Shown: positions 46,311 through 57,894 of the stretch, piece by piece
How positions within the stretch are numbered: position 1 is the first letter of the stretch
How the letters are laid out: each line of letters begins with the position of its first letter
Source: Druceiella hillmani
Taxonomy: Eukaryota > Arthropoda > Insecta > Lepidoptera > Hepialidae
Assembly (NCBI GenBank): GCA_039881145.1
Contig: JAYKKI010000040.1
Location: 3,914,501 to 3,978,500 of the forward strand
Direction: 5' to 3'
DNA: 64,000 nucleotides
Notes under the pieces: model-generated
Databases searched by the model: none
Told to the model about the DNA's origin: nothing
Seen by the model: only the letters and a program-made list of their open reading frames with translations
Program-made: the position numbers and the translations under genes

Positions 46311-47044
46311 AATATTACGAGTACTTATCTAATAAATGGTGTTCATTTTTATGTAATTGAAATCGTAATTGATTACAGATGTGGCCACAAATCTAGATTA
46401 CTAGACTAAAAAAATATTGAGATCAGTTATTTAATGATCGGTCAGTTAGTCAGCCAAAAACATTGTTCCCTTTGCACTCGTACGCTGCGATATAATTTTT
46501 ATCCTATATGTCAAGTTGACAGCTCACCGTCGGGCAACTGTGGGCAATTCTAGAATTTTATAAGACTATTTTATATCCAATTCCAACAAGGTTACTATAT
46601 CCAACAAGGTTATTAATGTGTTTATGATTTAAATTGCATTTTATAGTCTTAATGTCCCGATTTTCCTTGTTGTCCATCGACATTTAAAAGTGGGCCTGGT
46701 TAATTATGGCTATACGCCGGGTTATTTTACAACATCATGATTTAAAGATATAGATAAGTTTTTTTTTACATTATCCCGTCATAAACAATTTCAAGATTTT
46801 CCTTTCAATCATTCTAAATTTATTTTTAAATTTGTATCACGTAACAAGTATACAATAAATAAGTTAATTAAATAGGAGAAAAACTCGCACAAAATACGCA
46901 CTTAGGTTCATATAAAGGTTTAAAAATTTATTAGTACGCAGCAATTCAATTAAACCATTTAAAAATATTATTATTATTTTTCCCTATTTAGGGGATACGA
47001 GGGGACATGCATTGCAAAACACTTTGACGTGTTAAAGCGAAGAT
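46311..47044. other. Unassigned sequence with one dispersed repeat copy
   Basis: Contains 46508-46565 (copy 2 of the repeat at 43576). A duplicated phrase tatccaa(ttcc)aacaaggtta occurs near 46572-46610. No gene seen. Confidence 0.35.
46508..46565 (+). repeat. Short dispersed repeat, copy 2
   Basis: Same as 43576-43635: atgtcaagttgacagctcac followed by cgtcgggcaact ... caattctagaatttt. Confidence 0.8.
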
Positions 47045-47085
47045 ATGTCTCGCGAAGAAGAGCCCGTAAATGTAATACGCTCTCT

Positions 47086-47398
47086 ACACTACTCGCGAAG
47101 TTACCTCGATGAAGTGCTCGTCGAAGTTGATTGCAATCCGAAGTACGTGTAGTGAGACGCTTCTTGTAACTTCGCGAAGTGGTTTGACTTGGTTGTAAAA
47201 AACCGATAGCGATCGGAAGTCGCCCGAGTAGTGAGACACTTCTTGTAACTTCGCGAAGTGGTTTGACTTGGTTGTAAAAACTGCCAGCGATCGGAAGTCG
47301 CCCGAGGCGAAGCGAGTTTGCAAAAAGCGAATCGAAGTACCTCTCTACACTATTCTCTTCGCCTATCTTCGATCAACTTCGCGAATAATGTAGTGCAG
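47086..47398. mobile_element. MITE-like element containing a 75-bp tandem duplication
   Basis: Outer inverted ends ctacactactcgcgaagtt (47091) and, inverted, aacttcgcgaataatgtag (47378-47396). Inside, a block of about 78 bases (gtagtgagac-cttcttgtaa + cttcgcgaagtggtttgact ... gatcggaagtcgcccga) occurs twice in tandem (47148-47225, 47229-47306). The internal cttcgcgaag is palindromic. GC content is well above the surroundings. Family unknown to me. Confidence 0.6.
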
Positions 47399-48394
47399 GT
47401 TTAAATATGTCACAACAATATCTACTCAAAGGGTGAGGGAAAAATTAATTCGACGTACACTCCAAAAATATATATCTTTTTATGTTTAAATGTGTTCACA
47501 TAATTTATCCACATCTATCTTCCTGATAGATTTGGGTGAATTATGAAAAATTAACCTGAAAGAATTATGATGTCCTGACATCCGAACGGACAGGCGAGTA
47601 TGATGATATTGCAAGAGTTTCATTTTTGCTATTCGACCACGGAACCCTAAAAAGTACAAGGTGAATGATGTAAAGCAATGATTGGCGACGACACTACACG
47701 ACCAAACTTCAACTGTACCAAATAACAGCTGGAGATAACAGTTATACCGCTGATTATGCTTTGCATACCTGTTCCTGGTGCATAGATTTAATGGAGTCTT
47801 CTACAATATAAAGACATGTTTGAGGGAATTAAAAAAGACATGTTTGAGGGAATTAACATTAAAGTTTTACGGCAGTATTCATAATCAAATAGTAATGATA
47901 TTGTGTTATTTGGCAGGAATTGTTTTGTGTCTGGTTTGGGCTGACTTACTGAATCCATATTTTGAGTTTTTTTGATGAATTTGCTTTGATATAACTATAT
48001 GTTAGACATTACATAGTTAGTTATTTAAAGTGGAATAAATGGGAATAACTTTACTTAACTTTAGTATTTATTTAAGAAAAAAAGTTTCTTAAAAAAAGTT
48101 AATCCAAAACCGGAAAGCTTGGCTGTGTAACAATGTTACTTGTATCATTATAGTATTCTAGATTAATCTTTAAAAAAAATCTAGAGTACAATGATGATGT
48201 ACGTAAAACTTAAATGGAAGTAATACGTGGTGGAAATTATATTAATTTAAATTCGTTATAAATTGAGTCTGTCATTTTTTCATTTCAAGAATGTACTAAT
48301 TTTTTTCATAATTCAAATGAAACAATAAGTGAATAAAAACACATAAACTAAATAAATATATGAAAATACTTACAATTATATAAATCTGAATTTT
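47399..48394. other. Repeat-derived, no gene
   Basis: 47560-47660 (gacatccgaacggacaggcg ... attcgaccacggaaccctaaaaa) is the 3' tail of a common moth repeat. 47706-47775 (caactgtaccaaataacagc ... acctgttcctg) resembles 50545-50615. A 26-base phrase beginning agacatgtttgagggaatta is tandemly duplicated at 47811-47852. Confidence 0.45.
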
Positions 48395-48715
48395 TTTGTA
48401 TTCAAACGTGTATGTGAATATTTATAGACAATTAGATCAATTTCAATTTTTTTTGTGTTCTAAAGTTGTATATAAATATTTACAGACAATTGATCAATTT
48501 GAAATTCTCTTGTGTTTAAAGTTGTATTTAATTATTTACAGACAAATAGATCAATTTGAAATTTTCCTGTCTTCAAAGTTGTACGGAACTATTTACAAAC
48601 AATTAGATCAATCTGAATTTTTTTTTGTGTTCAAAGTTGTACGTAAATATTTACAGACAATTAGATCAATTTCAAATTGTTTGTTGTGTTTAAAGTTGTA
48701 TGTAAACATTAAACA
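48395..48715. repeat. Degenerate tandem repeat of about 60 bp, five to six units
   Basis: Shared phrase tatttacagacaattagatc followed by aattt(c/g)aa(a)tt and (t)nttgtgtt(c/t)aaagttgta. Because the unit is close to a multiple of three, a 112-codon open frame runs through it; the repeated peptide (YLQ/YRQ-DQFE) has no known family. Confidence 0.8.
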
Positions 48716-48889
48716 GAAATATTTGATGTTTTGAAAAGATTACATAGTAACCTGATTAAGTATAAAATAGCTGCTAATTAATTTTGAAAAGCCGTCACTC
48801 TTCATTATTCGTGTGGTGGATGGCCAATCTGTCCGCTGACGTTTATATACATATAATTCACCTAAAAATGAAATGATTTATTCGAGAAT

Positions 48890-48975
48890 GGAGCCGTCAC
48901 GAAGTACGTTCCGCTTGTTAGCGACGGAGGAACCGAAGTTAAGCAACGCTGAACGTGACGTCGCGTCGCCTTCCT
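48890..48975 (+). ncRNA. 5S-rRNA-like fragment (5S-derived SINE or pseudogene)
   Basis: accgaagttaagcaacg (48932-48948) is an exact match to the most conserved internal stretch of insect 5S rRNA, preceded by a cgacggagga and followed by ctgaacgtgacg where 5S has a similar but different context. The flanks cgtcacg (48895) and cgtgacg (48954) can pair, so a closed 65-base structure is possible. The rest of 5S is not recognisable. Either a decayed 5S pseudogene, a 5S-headed SINE3-like repeat, or coincidence over 17 bases. Confidence 0.45.
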
Positions 48976-50398
48976 CCTAAACAGTTTCACTTTCAGTGAG
49001 CGTGCTCAGGTCTTAGATGCTCTTTTATTTGTATTATAAAATTATGTAAAGCTGAAAAAATTATAACCCGAGCGAGCGAGATTCAATGCCGCGCTCCTCC
49101 AACTGCGTTGTGCTAAGGCATAAGGCCCGGCACCTAGTAGTCAGTCAGTTCCATTATTAAAAGGGAGTTTACGTAAGGAAACAAGTGCTTCCAAAATTTG
49201 GTAAAGAGTTATATAATTGCTACTAACAATAAAGGTCACCATTTTTATTTTAAAGACTTTTTACTAAATGTTTTTATAAATACTTTACCAATCCTATCTA
49301 TTTTTCCACTTTTTTTTAAAGACTCGCGCCATTTTCAGATTTTTAGATAAAAGTTGCAGGTTTTCTGTATTTTACTAACTCTCATTTTATACGAGCGCAA
49401 TGTTGAAATTGTTTTTTCTTTGTTATTTTATGAATACATTACGACACATAACGCATACAAGTAAAAAAACTGAGTGTTATAGATTGCGCATATAGCAAAA
49501 CCGAAATTTATTAAGCAATTAGGCGGTCAATAACTGCCTATTCTTTTTACTTTCATCGTGTTAAATTTTGCCAAAGTGTTCGAACTAAATATATTGTATT
49601 TAACCCGTATCTGCATGAAGTGCCAAATTCGTATTTTGTCTGTTAAAAAAAAATAAAGTACTGGCCACTTAGGTACCGCGTTTAAAAAAAGTGCTTTCGA
49701 CATTTGAATATAAGGAGGTTCTTTGCCGTGCTTAATGATGTTTAACTTCTGTTTTTTGAGATAATTCATATAATATCCTTTAACCACATTGACCTTATTT
49801 ATTAATGCACTAATCAAAACATAAAATCCTCTTGAGTAAAAAAACACTTCACGGACCTCTACATTTTTGAAGTTATACTTCTTTAGGCGCGTTATGAAAA
49901 ATAGAGTGTATAAATAGAAGAGAGTGAAATTTTAAGATTCGTCACACAAACGTTACAGTATGAAGTTGCAGCGGTTGCAGTCTCGAAACAAAAGCTATTG
50001 GCACCACCGTCGCCTCTGTTCACTGTTTTCATATTCATAGTATTTATCTACACGTTTCTAGTGTCTACATTCACACAGGTGTTTTAGTTTCATATAAGTG
50101 CGATTTATATATGTGCTGATAAATTATATTCAGTAGTGATTTAAATTCAATATTTTGATTAATATATTTACTATTCGTAAATATTAGTGAAAAAATTGTG
50201 TTTATAGACTTTTTCAAGTGCCCCAATATAATTGAGGTTATCTATCCGTATGTATTATTTAATGATGCCAAAGAAGTATAACTTCTCACACGCGTACATA
50301 AGTACACGCACCCTTTTTTTTTAATTATACTAACACCGTCATAAACTTATGTAAATAGGCCTGATAAAGTCTCTCATACGCGTTCCTTTTTGGGGCAG
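48976..50398. other. Unassigned sequence
   Basis: 49060-49150 (cccgagcgagcgagattcaa ... gcccggcacctagtag) is GC-richer. A 106-codon minus-strand frame at 49847-49527 (ending FNTMKVKRIGSY) has plausible composition but no family that I recognise and no partner in the window. No splice context for DRC7. Confidence 0.3.
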
Positions 50399-51100
50399 GT
50401 TACCGGTTTACACGAGGTTTCAAATACATTTTATTGTATCATGATGTTACAAAAGTTCCATTTCTGCCGTTGGGCTAAAGAACTCTATAAAAAACAAAAT
50501 GAGATCTAAAGTAATAATTGGTGGGACATTACACACACAAATTCCAACTGCATCAACTAACAACATCAGGGGATTAACAATTGTACCGCTCGTTCTGTTG
50601 TGCTTTCCTGTTGATGTTAAAAATGCGATATGTCACATATACTTGAAGGAGCTCTCTGAATCAAAAACTTATAGAATTACACTAACATTGATATCTATAT
50701 ATTACTAACATTGACTCCATCCTTTCAAAATTACGCTAAGAGTGATGTACATTTTTACAAACACCTGACAAATTTCTTGCTGGGGTACCATTCTGGGGCG
50801 GGTTAATTGCCTGCATCATGCTTCAAATATATTTTAAATCATTTCCTGGCTCAGCTTATTATGTATTTACAGACGAAATCAAATTTAATGACCCTGATAC
50901 ATTTATCATTACAAATCTGTTTACAAAAGTAGTTCAAAACTTAATAATTAATGTTGCCTATCACGACAAAGAACTAATACACAGAAGAGTTAAACTTTTT
51001 TCTGAACTTTCTTTTTTCCAACAACTTCGCGTGCCACAGATCGATTTGACGTGTTCCGAATCGCAAAACCACGGACGGCTACCTAAATTCTAATAAAAAT
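50390..51100 (+). repeat. Possible repeat with two related heads and unassigned ORFs
   Basis: tggggcaggttaccggttta ... caaatacatttta (50392) and tggggcgggttaattgcctg ... caaatatatttta (50795) are related. Open frames 50499-50708 and 50818-51093 (the latter ending CSESQNHGRLPKF) are unassigned. 50545-50615 resembles 47706-47775, so this is probably a transposon-derived segment. Confidence 0.35.
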
Positions 51101-52060
51101 TGCCGGTAAAGAAATTGGCATGGTATAAAAAATGTAGGCACAAATCTATAATTCAATGTGTCAGTCACATTCAAATACAATGCGAATAGAGTCTATTGTA
51201 AAACTAACTTATTTATAAGACTTATTTAGTTACATCCGAGTAAAAATTGCGGAGAATCACAATGCCTATAACCAATTGGGCAAGAAATTGAGTACTCGAA
51301 TACAATATTGTAACGATTACATCTAATAGAGAAAGAGTAAAATTGGAAAGAAAACATTTAGCGGACAAGTAAAAAATTATTAATTAAAAAAAACATTTTA
51401 AGATTCTGCAAGTAACTTACGCTTCAGAAAATTCTTAAAGAGATGAATTGGAAAGTACGCGATATAGTCACGATATCAATGCACGATCCAGGCAGATTGT
51501 TTTTTATAGGTTTATATCTTTTAGTTTAATTTTAATCATTGCTATAAAGTACATTCGAAGTGCGTTTAAAAAAATAAAAGTTATATTTTTCTCACTTAAA
51601 CGAGAAAAACAAAAACATGGCTACAATTAGATCAGCCATATTTAATTTTTAAAATTGATGAAAACTTCGAAAACTTGAGACATCACAAGAAAATTAAAGA
51701 ATTAGATAGGTATATCAGAAACATTTGTAAATACAGTTTTACTTGATCTCCACATCTATGTGATAAAATCTATGCAAATTAGTTAAAATCTGGACTAAAT
51801 TGACTGGTCATATTTTTAAAACTTCTCTGCTCAGTTAGATTTTTTTCGATACTCTAATCATAAGCTAACATTTAGACCACAATTTATTAAAAAAAATTAC
51901 CTGTACCAAATTTCCTGAAAATCTGTTGTTTATTCGTGATCGAGGAACAAACATCCAATCTTTAGAAATTGTAACATTAGTTAGATTAAATTACTTTGTC
52001 AAGGAAACCACTGGAAAAGCTCAATTAAAAAAAAAACAAAAAGACAAATTTTGTACATAA
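51101..52060. other. AT-rich sequence, nothing recognised
   Basis: May include the decayed 5' part of the mariner element that follows (a caattgggcaagaaat phrase at 51276 weakly recalls the element end). No coding frame of note. Confidence 0.35.
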
Positions 52061-52790
52061 AACGTTATTCAAAAGATGGAAAGAAGTTAGAAGTTTAGCA
52101 GAAAGCCTAAAACAATTGACATAATCTTACAAAGAAATTAAAAATCAACTAGAGATCGATGAGAAGTGAGTTACTTACGTTAACCATACATGCAAACGTC
52201 AATGGCTGGGTGTCGAAGAAACAGAAGTTTCATTATCAAAGTCAAAAATAAGTGCCAAAAAAGCGATGCTCAGCTTTTAGTGGAATATCAAGTGTATTAT
52301 TCTTTAGGAGTTGCTTTTAGAAGGATCTACAATTAGTGTAGATATTTACTGTGAACAATTGGACCGATTAGCTAACAAATTGAGTAGTCAACAGGATCGA
52401 GTTTATTTTCTACATCATAATGTTAGACCACATGTTGCAAAACGTACTCGTGATAAATTAGAAGTATCGTCTGGGTTCTACTCACTCATCCACCATATTC
52501 GACGGACATTGCGTCTTCTGATTACCATTTATTCGGGGTTCAAATTAACTATTGACGTGAAAAAAAATTCAGCTTAAAGAATATCTCCAAAACGACCTCG
52601 CACAATTTTTTGAATCAAAGTCACAGGAATTTTACAAGAAAGGCATATTGTCATTGCCAACCAGATGGCGACAAGTAGTAGATAATAATGGTGCTTAAAT
52701 TAAATTTAGTGTAACATATGAATGTTTTAATAAAAATTGTTGACAGCAACTCGGGGTTAGAAATTTATTAGCCAACCCAATATTATGGGT
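52061..52790 (+). pseudogene. mariner transposase relic with 3' end
   Basis: Translation gives DEK-stop-VTYVNHTCKRQWL (Trp to stop in the conserved DEKW motif), KKAMLSF-W, an EGSTISVDIYCEQLDRL block, VYFLHHNVRPHVAKRTRDKL (the HDNARPH motif, with the second catalytic Asp changed to His), a SDYHLF-like remainder, and a final FYKKGILSLPTRWRQVVDNNG. This order is diagnostic of mariner. The end gaaatttattagccaaccca near 52759-52780 is a typical mariner terminus in inverse. Stops and frameshifts show it is dead. Confidence 0.85.
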
Positions 52791-53802
52791 GAAATACAAT
52801 GAGTTTTATAATAGTCGTCAACTAATTGAACGTATATTTGTGCCAACCATGTTTTAACTGTTTGTTAAATTGTTTGTTTTGGTTTGTACAAACTACAAAC
52901 ATTTTCTTTTGGAATGAAATGGAGTACATGTATAAATTGTGTTTAAATTTGAGCTAAAATTATCAAAAGTACATAGTATATCAAATTAATTTAAATTTTA
53001 GTATGTAATATTTATGACTACAGTTCGATTAGTATACTTGCCCGCTTTATTTTTTCTTAAACAACATAGTTTGTTATTCTTACGGAATATTTTAAATTTA
53101 AATAAAATACCTTACTTATGGAAAAATTATTAATGAATTTATAGAATGAAACTTAGAAACAGTTATAAATATTTTTTTAATTAGTTATTACAGCAGAACA
53201 TATTTTTTTTTGAAATATTTAATTATAATTTTGCTGTTGTGGTACTTCTAATATGCACTTCTCTGAACATATTATTTTCGAATACAAAACATGAAACTAC
53301 ATTTCAAAGGTATACTCATTAAAGATTTTTCCTGAACAAACAAAAAATACAAACGCGTCAAACTTAGAATTTACGTTACTTGCCCATAAAATGGTGCCAA
53401 ATAAATGGTGGAATAAAATTCTTGGACTCTAAAGTTTTCTTTAAATTATTATTTCAGATAATAGTAATACATTTAATAGTAAAAATTATATATAGTATTT
53501 TATATTATTATAGTACGCTATGGTTTCCATAATTACTGGTGACGGACAAATTTTGCGTTCGCTAGTTAAAATAACGATATAGAAAAAATAACGATTTACT
53601 GAAAAACAAAATCCTTTTAAAAATATTACAACATTTACTTTCGGTCCATTACATCGTTTCTCACTGCATTTTTATGATCACACGGGGGCTATTTTCCAAT
53701 CCTAATCACGCATTTTCTAAATCCCATACGAAAAATTAAAAAGAAATTAGTAAAGTAAAAGCCCCGACACAATACCGTCAGAATTTGGTCACACTCCGAT
53801 AA
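52791..53802. other. AT-rich sequence, nothing recognised
   Basis: No open frame over 60 codons and no repeat partner in the window. Confidence 0.4.
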
Positions 53803-54033
53803 TCCATACTAGCGAACAGATTTATTTACCTACACTATTACATACGTACTCACCTATCCGTATCCGTTTGTGTGTGTGCGTAAATTAATGTAGGGCTGTC
53901 AGCAGCGTGCAGATAAAAAATATTTACTAATACTACATATCAGTCTCGATCGTTAAGAGCAATCGCGTCGATCGAGCGAATTGACGCTATACGTCAGCAA
54001 CATAGCTGCTTCTCTTTCTAACCAATAGCGTCG
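53803..54033 (+). repeat. Dispersed repeat, first half (copy of 15.6 kb)
   Basis: Partner of 15557-15795; joined without gap to the second module at 54034. See that entry for shared landmarks. Confidence 0.85.
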
Positions 54034-54410
54034 ATACGGTAGTTGACTCATTCTACATTTTGATATTTTTCGTACAATATTGTGAAATAAAGTTAATTAA
54101 AAATCAGTCTTGAAAAAAATTCAAAAATTGATTGAAAAATAAGCCAGTTGTAGGCTTCTAAATTTGAAGATAAGGATAGAGTTGGGTATATCCCTGTCTC
54201 TTTTCCTCTCGTAGAATATAATGTGCAATATTAAAAATGACCTCACAATACGGTATTTCCGTCCTTCTCTTCTCTTTCCGTATAGGTTAAATTTAAACTT
54301 TTATAACTCGGTCAATTTTTAAGACTATTAAAAAAAATTTCACTCTTCATCAGCTTTTACCTTGAAATTATGATTAATGAAATAAAAAAAAATAGTCAAA
54401 TACTTAATTG
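54034..54410 (+). repeat. Dispersed repeat, second half (copy at 63.2 kb)
   Basis: Matches 63184-63555 over about 375 bases at high identity: atacggtagttgactc, aaaatcagtcttgaaaaaaa, ataagccagtt, tagagttgggtatatccctg, ttataactcggtcaattttt and cttgaaattatgattaatga are all shared. No coding sequence. Confidence 0.9.
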
Positions 54411-54800
54411 AATAATTTTGGATAATAATTGATTTCCGATAATTTATAATTCTATTTAAAATGGGTATTGTTATTTTTATGTCTGTAGGTTACGTAGTGG
54501 TAAATAAGAGGGACGAAGAACTGCAGCATTCATTTCGGTAAGCGGCCACGCTCGATACTGATTTTTTTTTCTTTGTAACTTTTGTTAAATAAAGGATATT
54601 GTCAGTTAAAGCCCCCCACCTTATTTTTGTGGAAACGAATAATTTGAAAACCAAAAAAAAAATTAGAAAAGTATAATTTGGAAGCGAAAAGTTTTTTTCT
54701 CTTAGTAAATAACATTTATTTCATTTTGTTGCATAAGATCAAATTTCATTACGATTTTGTTAAACTAATCGAAGAAATCGTAATTGCCCGTTTTTTTGCC
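54411..54800. other. AT-rich sequence, nothing recognised
   Basis: Only short open frames. Ends at a (TA)n tract (54801-54825). Confidence 0.4.
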
Positions 54801-54829
54801 AATATATATATATATATATATATACATTT

Positions 54830-55275
54830 AATATATATTTTTTTATACCTATCCACCTCATCGATTCTTTTCCACATGGTTTGATACCGTCCACTTTGCC
54901 CTGTACCGCTAGACGTTAAATACTGCCGTTGCCACGCCACATGCCCGAAGAATTTCATTATGAGAGGCTGTACCATATTGGGCAAACGCTAACTTATACA
55001 AAGTTCTCGGGGTATGTATGCATTAGTAGGGAACTCTACTACTCTCCAAATATTCTTCTTCAACGCCACATTTCCAGGCCGTCTATCTTTTTTCTTGTTT
55101 CCACGTGGTGTCCAGGTCTCCGCGGGATAAAAGAAAATAGGGAACACTAATGCTCAAACGGGTTGTGTTTTCGTTGTTTTGTGATGTTATCGTTCTACCA
55201 TATCTTTCTCAGCTCCTCTATTGCACACCTGGTAATTGTCATACGCCTTTTGTTTCCGTCAGCACATCTGTCAAT
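54830..55275 (-). pseudogene. LINE reverse transcriptase C-terminal fragment (RTE-like)
   Basis: Minus strand reads RCADGNKRRMTITRCAIEEL then RKIW-NITKQ-K, a TYGAETW-type block decayed to RRPGHHVE, KKIDGLEMW, RVVEFPTNAYIPREL, and MKFFGHVAWQRQYLTSSGTG with GRYQTMWKRIDEVD. This order (MA+-A...L+IW...IT..TK, AETW, KKIDA-EMW, RTN-I--EL, FGH) is the thumb and C terminus of RTE-type LINE ORF2. Frameshifts and stops are present. The (TA)n at 54801-54825 may be its expanded tail. Confidence 0.75.
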
Positions 55276-55940
55276 ATTAGACATTAATTCCTCCAAATAG
55301 ACGTACGATTAAACCACAGTCACACAATAGCATTTCGCTATTTGTGTATCTTAGGGCGAGTTATCTTTAGCAAGATCAACAATCATCAACGAGATCAACA
55401 GTCTTAGTGCGATTAATTTTCAATACGTTTATAGGGTAAAAATAAAAAAATAAAAAATAAAAAAAGTAAAAATAAAAAAACGGAAAAACAAAAAAAAATA
55501 CTAAGCGTAATTTAGATACTGGGACAAAATTGCATATGGAAGTTGATTTTCTATATATTAGTATTATAGCCGTTGTACTTTGTTACTAAGATATACTTTT
55601 ACTCTATTAAAGTTTTTCTGTGGACATACTTTAAATATAAATGGAAATACATTAATATTTTTTCAGGTACTGTTTTTTTATAAACTAAGGAAGTGTTTAA
55701 GTAAAATAGCATCAACTCTGCGTTTCAATTTATGCGTTTAAATATATTATAATTAGATTTACAAGGTGTATAAGTTACTATATTATATTAGTTACTATTA
55801 TATATTATTATATTATAGTAAAAACATAATTGAATATACCAAATACCGAATTGTTATAAAACAGTATAGTAACTAATATGCAATGTATATTGGTTAATAT
55901 ACTATATTGCAAGTATTTTTATATAGATTATTTTATTAGA
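55276..55940. other. AT-rich sequence, simple repeats
   Basis: (aataaaaa)n-like A-rich run at 55437-55500. Many TATA/ATTA repeats at 55770-55930. No gene seen. Confidence 0.4.
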
Positions 55941-55942
55941 TT

Positions 55943-55946
<4 letters not shown>

Positions 55947-56004
<58 letters not shown>

Positions 56005-56015
56005 CATATATATAA
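55947..56015. repeat. (TA)n microsatellite
   Basis: Over 30 TA dinucleotides with one or two interruptions. Confidence 0.95.
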
Positions 56016-56914
56016 TAAAGTAATCTATATTGTTCAATTAAAATACACTAGTAGAAGCCACGGCAGAAGAAAAATTAGTGATTAAATTGGAGCTGTATCA
56101 TTAGAATTGATAGAACTTATCCTCTCTGTGAATGCCTAATCGCCATATCTATTCAAATATTGAAAAGATTTATTAAAACTACGTTCGATCGATTCCAATT
56201 GAAAAGCTCCAAATACTTATTTTTTCTTCCCCAGAAAAATTCTATATGAATCTGGCTACTGTAGTCTAAACCTTTGGCTGATATTTAAGTAAGAACTTTG
56301 CATCTCTTTTTTCTTTTTGTAAATTTAAAATCGAATACAATTGCAAACCATATATTCTAATATTATATATACGACAGTGTGTTTGTTTGTTCTTATTTCA
56401 CATCGCAATAAAGCAGCATACAGACGTAATTTTTTACAAAAAAATGGTATAGGCTATTTAAAATAATATAGGCTACTTTTTATCTCAAAAATATTATTCT
56501 TTGCTAAATTCTTATTTAAAACTGAAAGATTATACAGACAGAATGAAGAAACGACATCGCAATGGAGCAATGGATTTTTTGAAACGCTGCATACACAATA
56601 TAAGGTATCAACAGAATCACTGCCTTTATTCCCTAATTCAGAGTGAAATATTTCTGTTTTTATTCTCATTTGTATTATAAAATCATGAAAATACTTAGTA
56701 ATTAATTGTCCTTATTCGTTTTAACCCTGCGCGTTTAATTTCTTCCTATTAATTTGCAACTATAACCACACGAGCGAAGCCGCTGTTAAAAGCTGGAACA
56801 AAATAACAAAGTAAAACTTAGTCTATGAATTCACCTCTTTTAACGGTACTGAAATACGTTTATACCCATATTTTGTTATGAAATAGGTAAACTATTGACG
56901 CGGTATAAACTTGC
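56016..56914. other. Unassigned AT-rich sequence
   Basis: No coding frame or repeat partner recognised. Confidence 0.4.
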
Positions 56915-57060
56915 CGAAGCGAGCGGCCTGTTGCAAATGCCGGTTCAGTTCGCGCGAGCGCCATTCGACTCGTCGGCCAGGGTCGGAAGCGCTGGACCGT
57001 GACCCGACCCGCCGCGCCGCCGGATGCCGTGTCTATGGCCAGTTATACGTTACGTCATCC
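56915..57060. promoter_or_regulatory. GC-rich, CpG-dense island 3
   Basis: gccgaagcgagcggcctgtt, gttcgcgcgagcgccattcg and gacccgacccgccgcgccgc stand out in AT-rich DNA, followed by agttatacgttacgtcatcc (containing a CRE-like tacgtca). No protein family seen in any frame. Regulatory role is inference. Confidence 0.4.
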
Positions 57061-57461
57061 GGTATATGCTAATGTTTAAAGATTTTATGTTCGAACAATA
57101 AAATAACGAAAGTAAAACCAACGAGTGTCATGTGGCTATCAATTAGTAATATTTAAAGAAAAATTATTGGTTGTTTTATATGCCTAGATCGCGAACGAAT
57201 AACACGCAGCGTTTACAGTTTCACGGGTTTATATTGGTCAATGCGACAACATGTATTTGTTTTCGGATTCATTGATCGCTTCAGGAATTCAATTATGGAG
57301 CTGCTCGGGGCTCTCTCTGTACAATCTACATTAATTAGTTTTCTGATAAGTCGAATTGTCATATTTTTCTCTTCTATTTTATATTTTAAAACCAGTTCCT
57401 TTTATTTGTACTTACGTATACTCGACAATTTCAATCTATCTGTAAAGAATGTATGTACAAA

Positions 57462-57590
57462 CACACGTACACACATGTGTGTGTATTTAAAAACGTACGC
57501 GCGCGCGCGTTTTTGAGTGTGTGTGTGTGTGTGATGATTGATTATTTCAGTGTCGTCATATGTGTGTGTGAGTGCGTGTGTGTGTGTATA
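57462..57590. repeat. GT/CG-rich simple repeat
   Basis: cacacatgtgtgtgtat, gcgcgcgcgcg and gtgtgtgtgtg runs; a duplicated phrase gatgattgattatttcagtg (57533 and 57637) brackets it. Confidence 0.85.
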
Positions 57591-57894
57591 AGGAACAGGA
57601 ATGTAAATATAAGGAACATTCCTTCAGTACTCTCGAGATGATTGATTATTTCAGTGTCGTCTTTACGTTCATGGAACAGATATTTTTCCAGCCTGTGGTT
57701 AAACACTGTTAGAACCATTCAGCAATCGAAAGGAATGATACCGATCCAGGCAGTACACATCCTTATACCCAGCTAAGCAATTCTTAAACAAATTTCATTA
57801 TGCTAATCGTCTACATATATGTAAATGTTTTAAGCTTTCTACTTTAAACAAAAATCACAAATACTCTTACCTATATACTGATAAATTAAACTTA

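Noticed and set aside
47084..47323. 79-codon minus-strand frame with a repeated peptide
   Set aside because: Arises from the tandem 78-bp duplication inside the MITE-like unit.
48890..48975. Functional 5S rRNA gene
   Set aside because: Only a 17-base core matches; the rest of the roughly 120-base gene and the T-run terminator are not recognisable.
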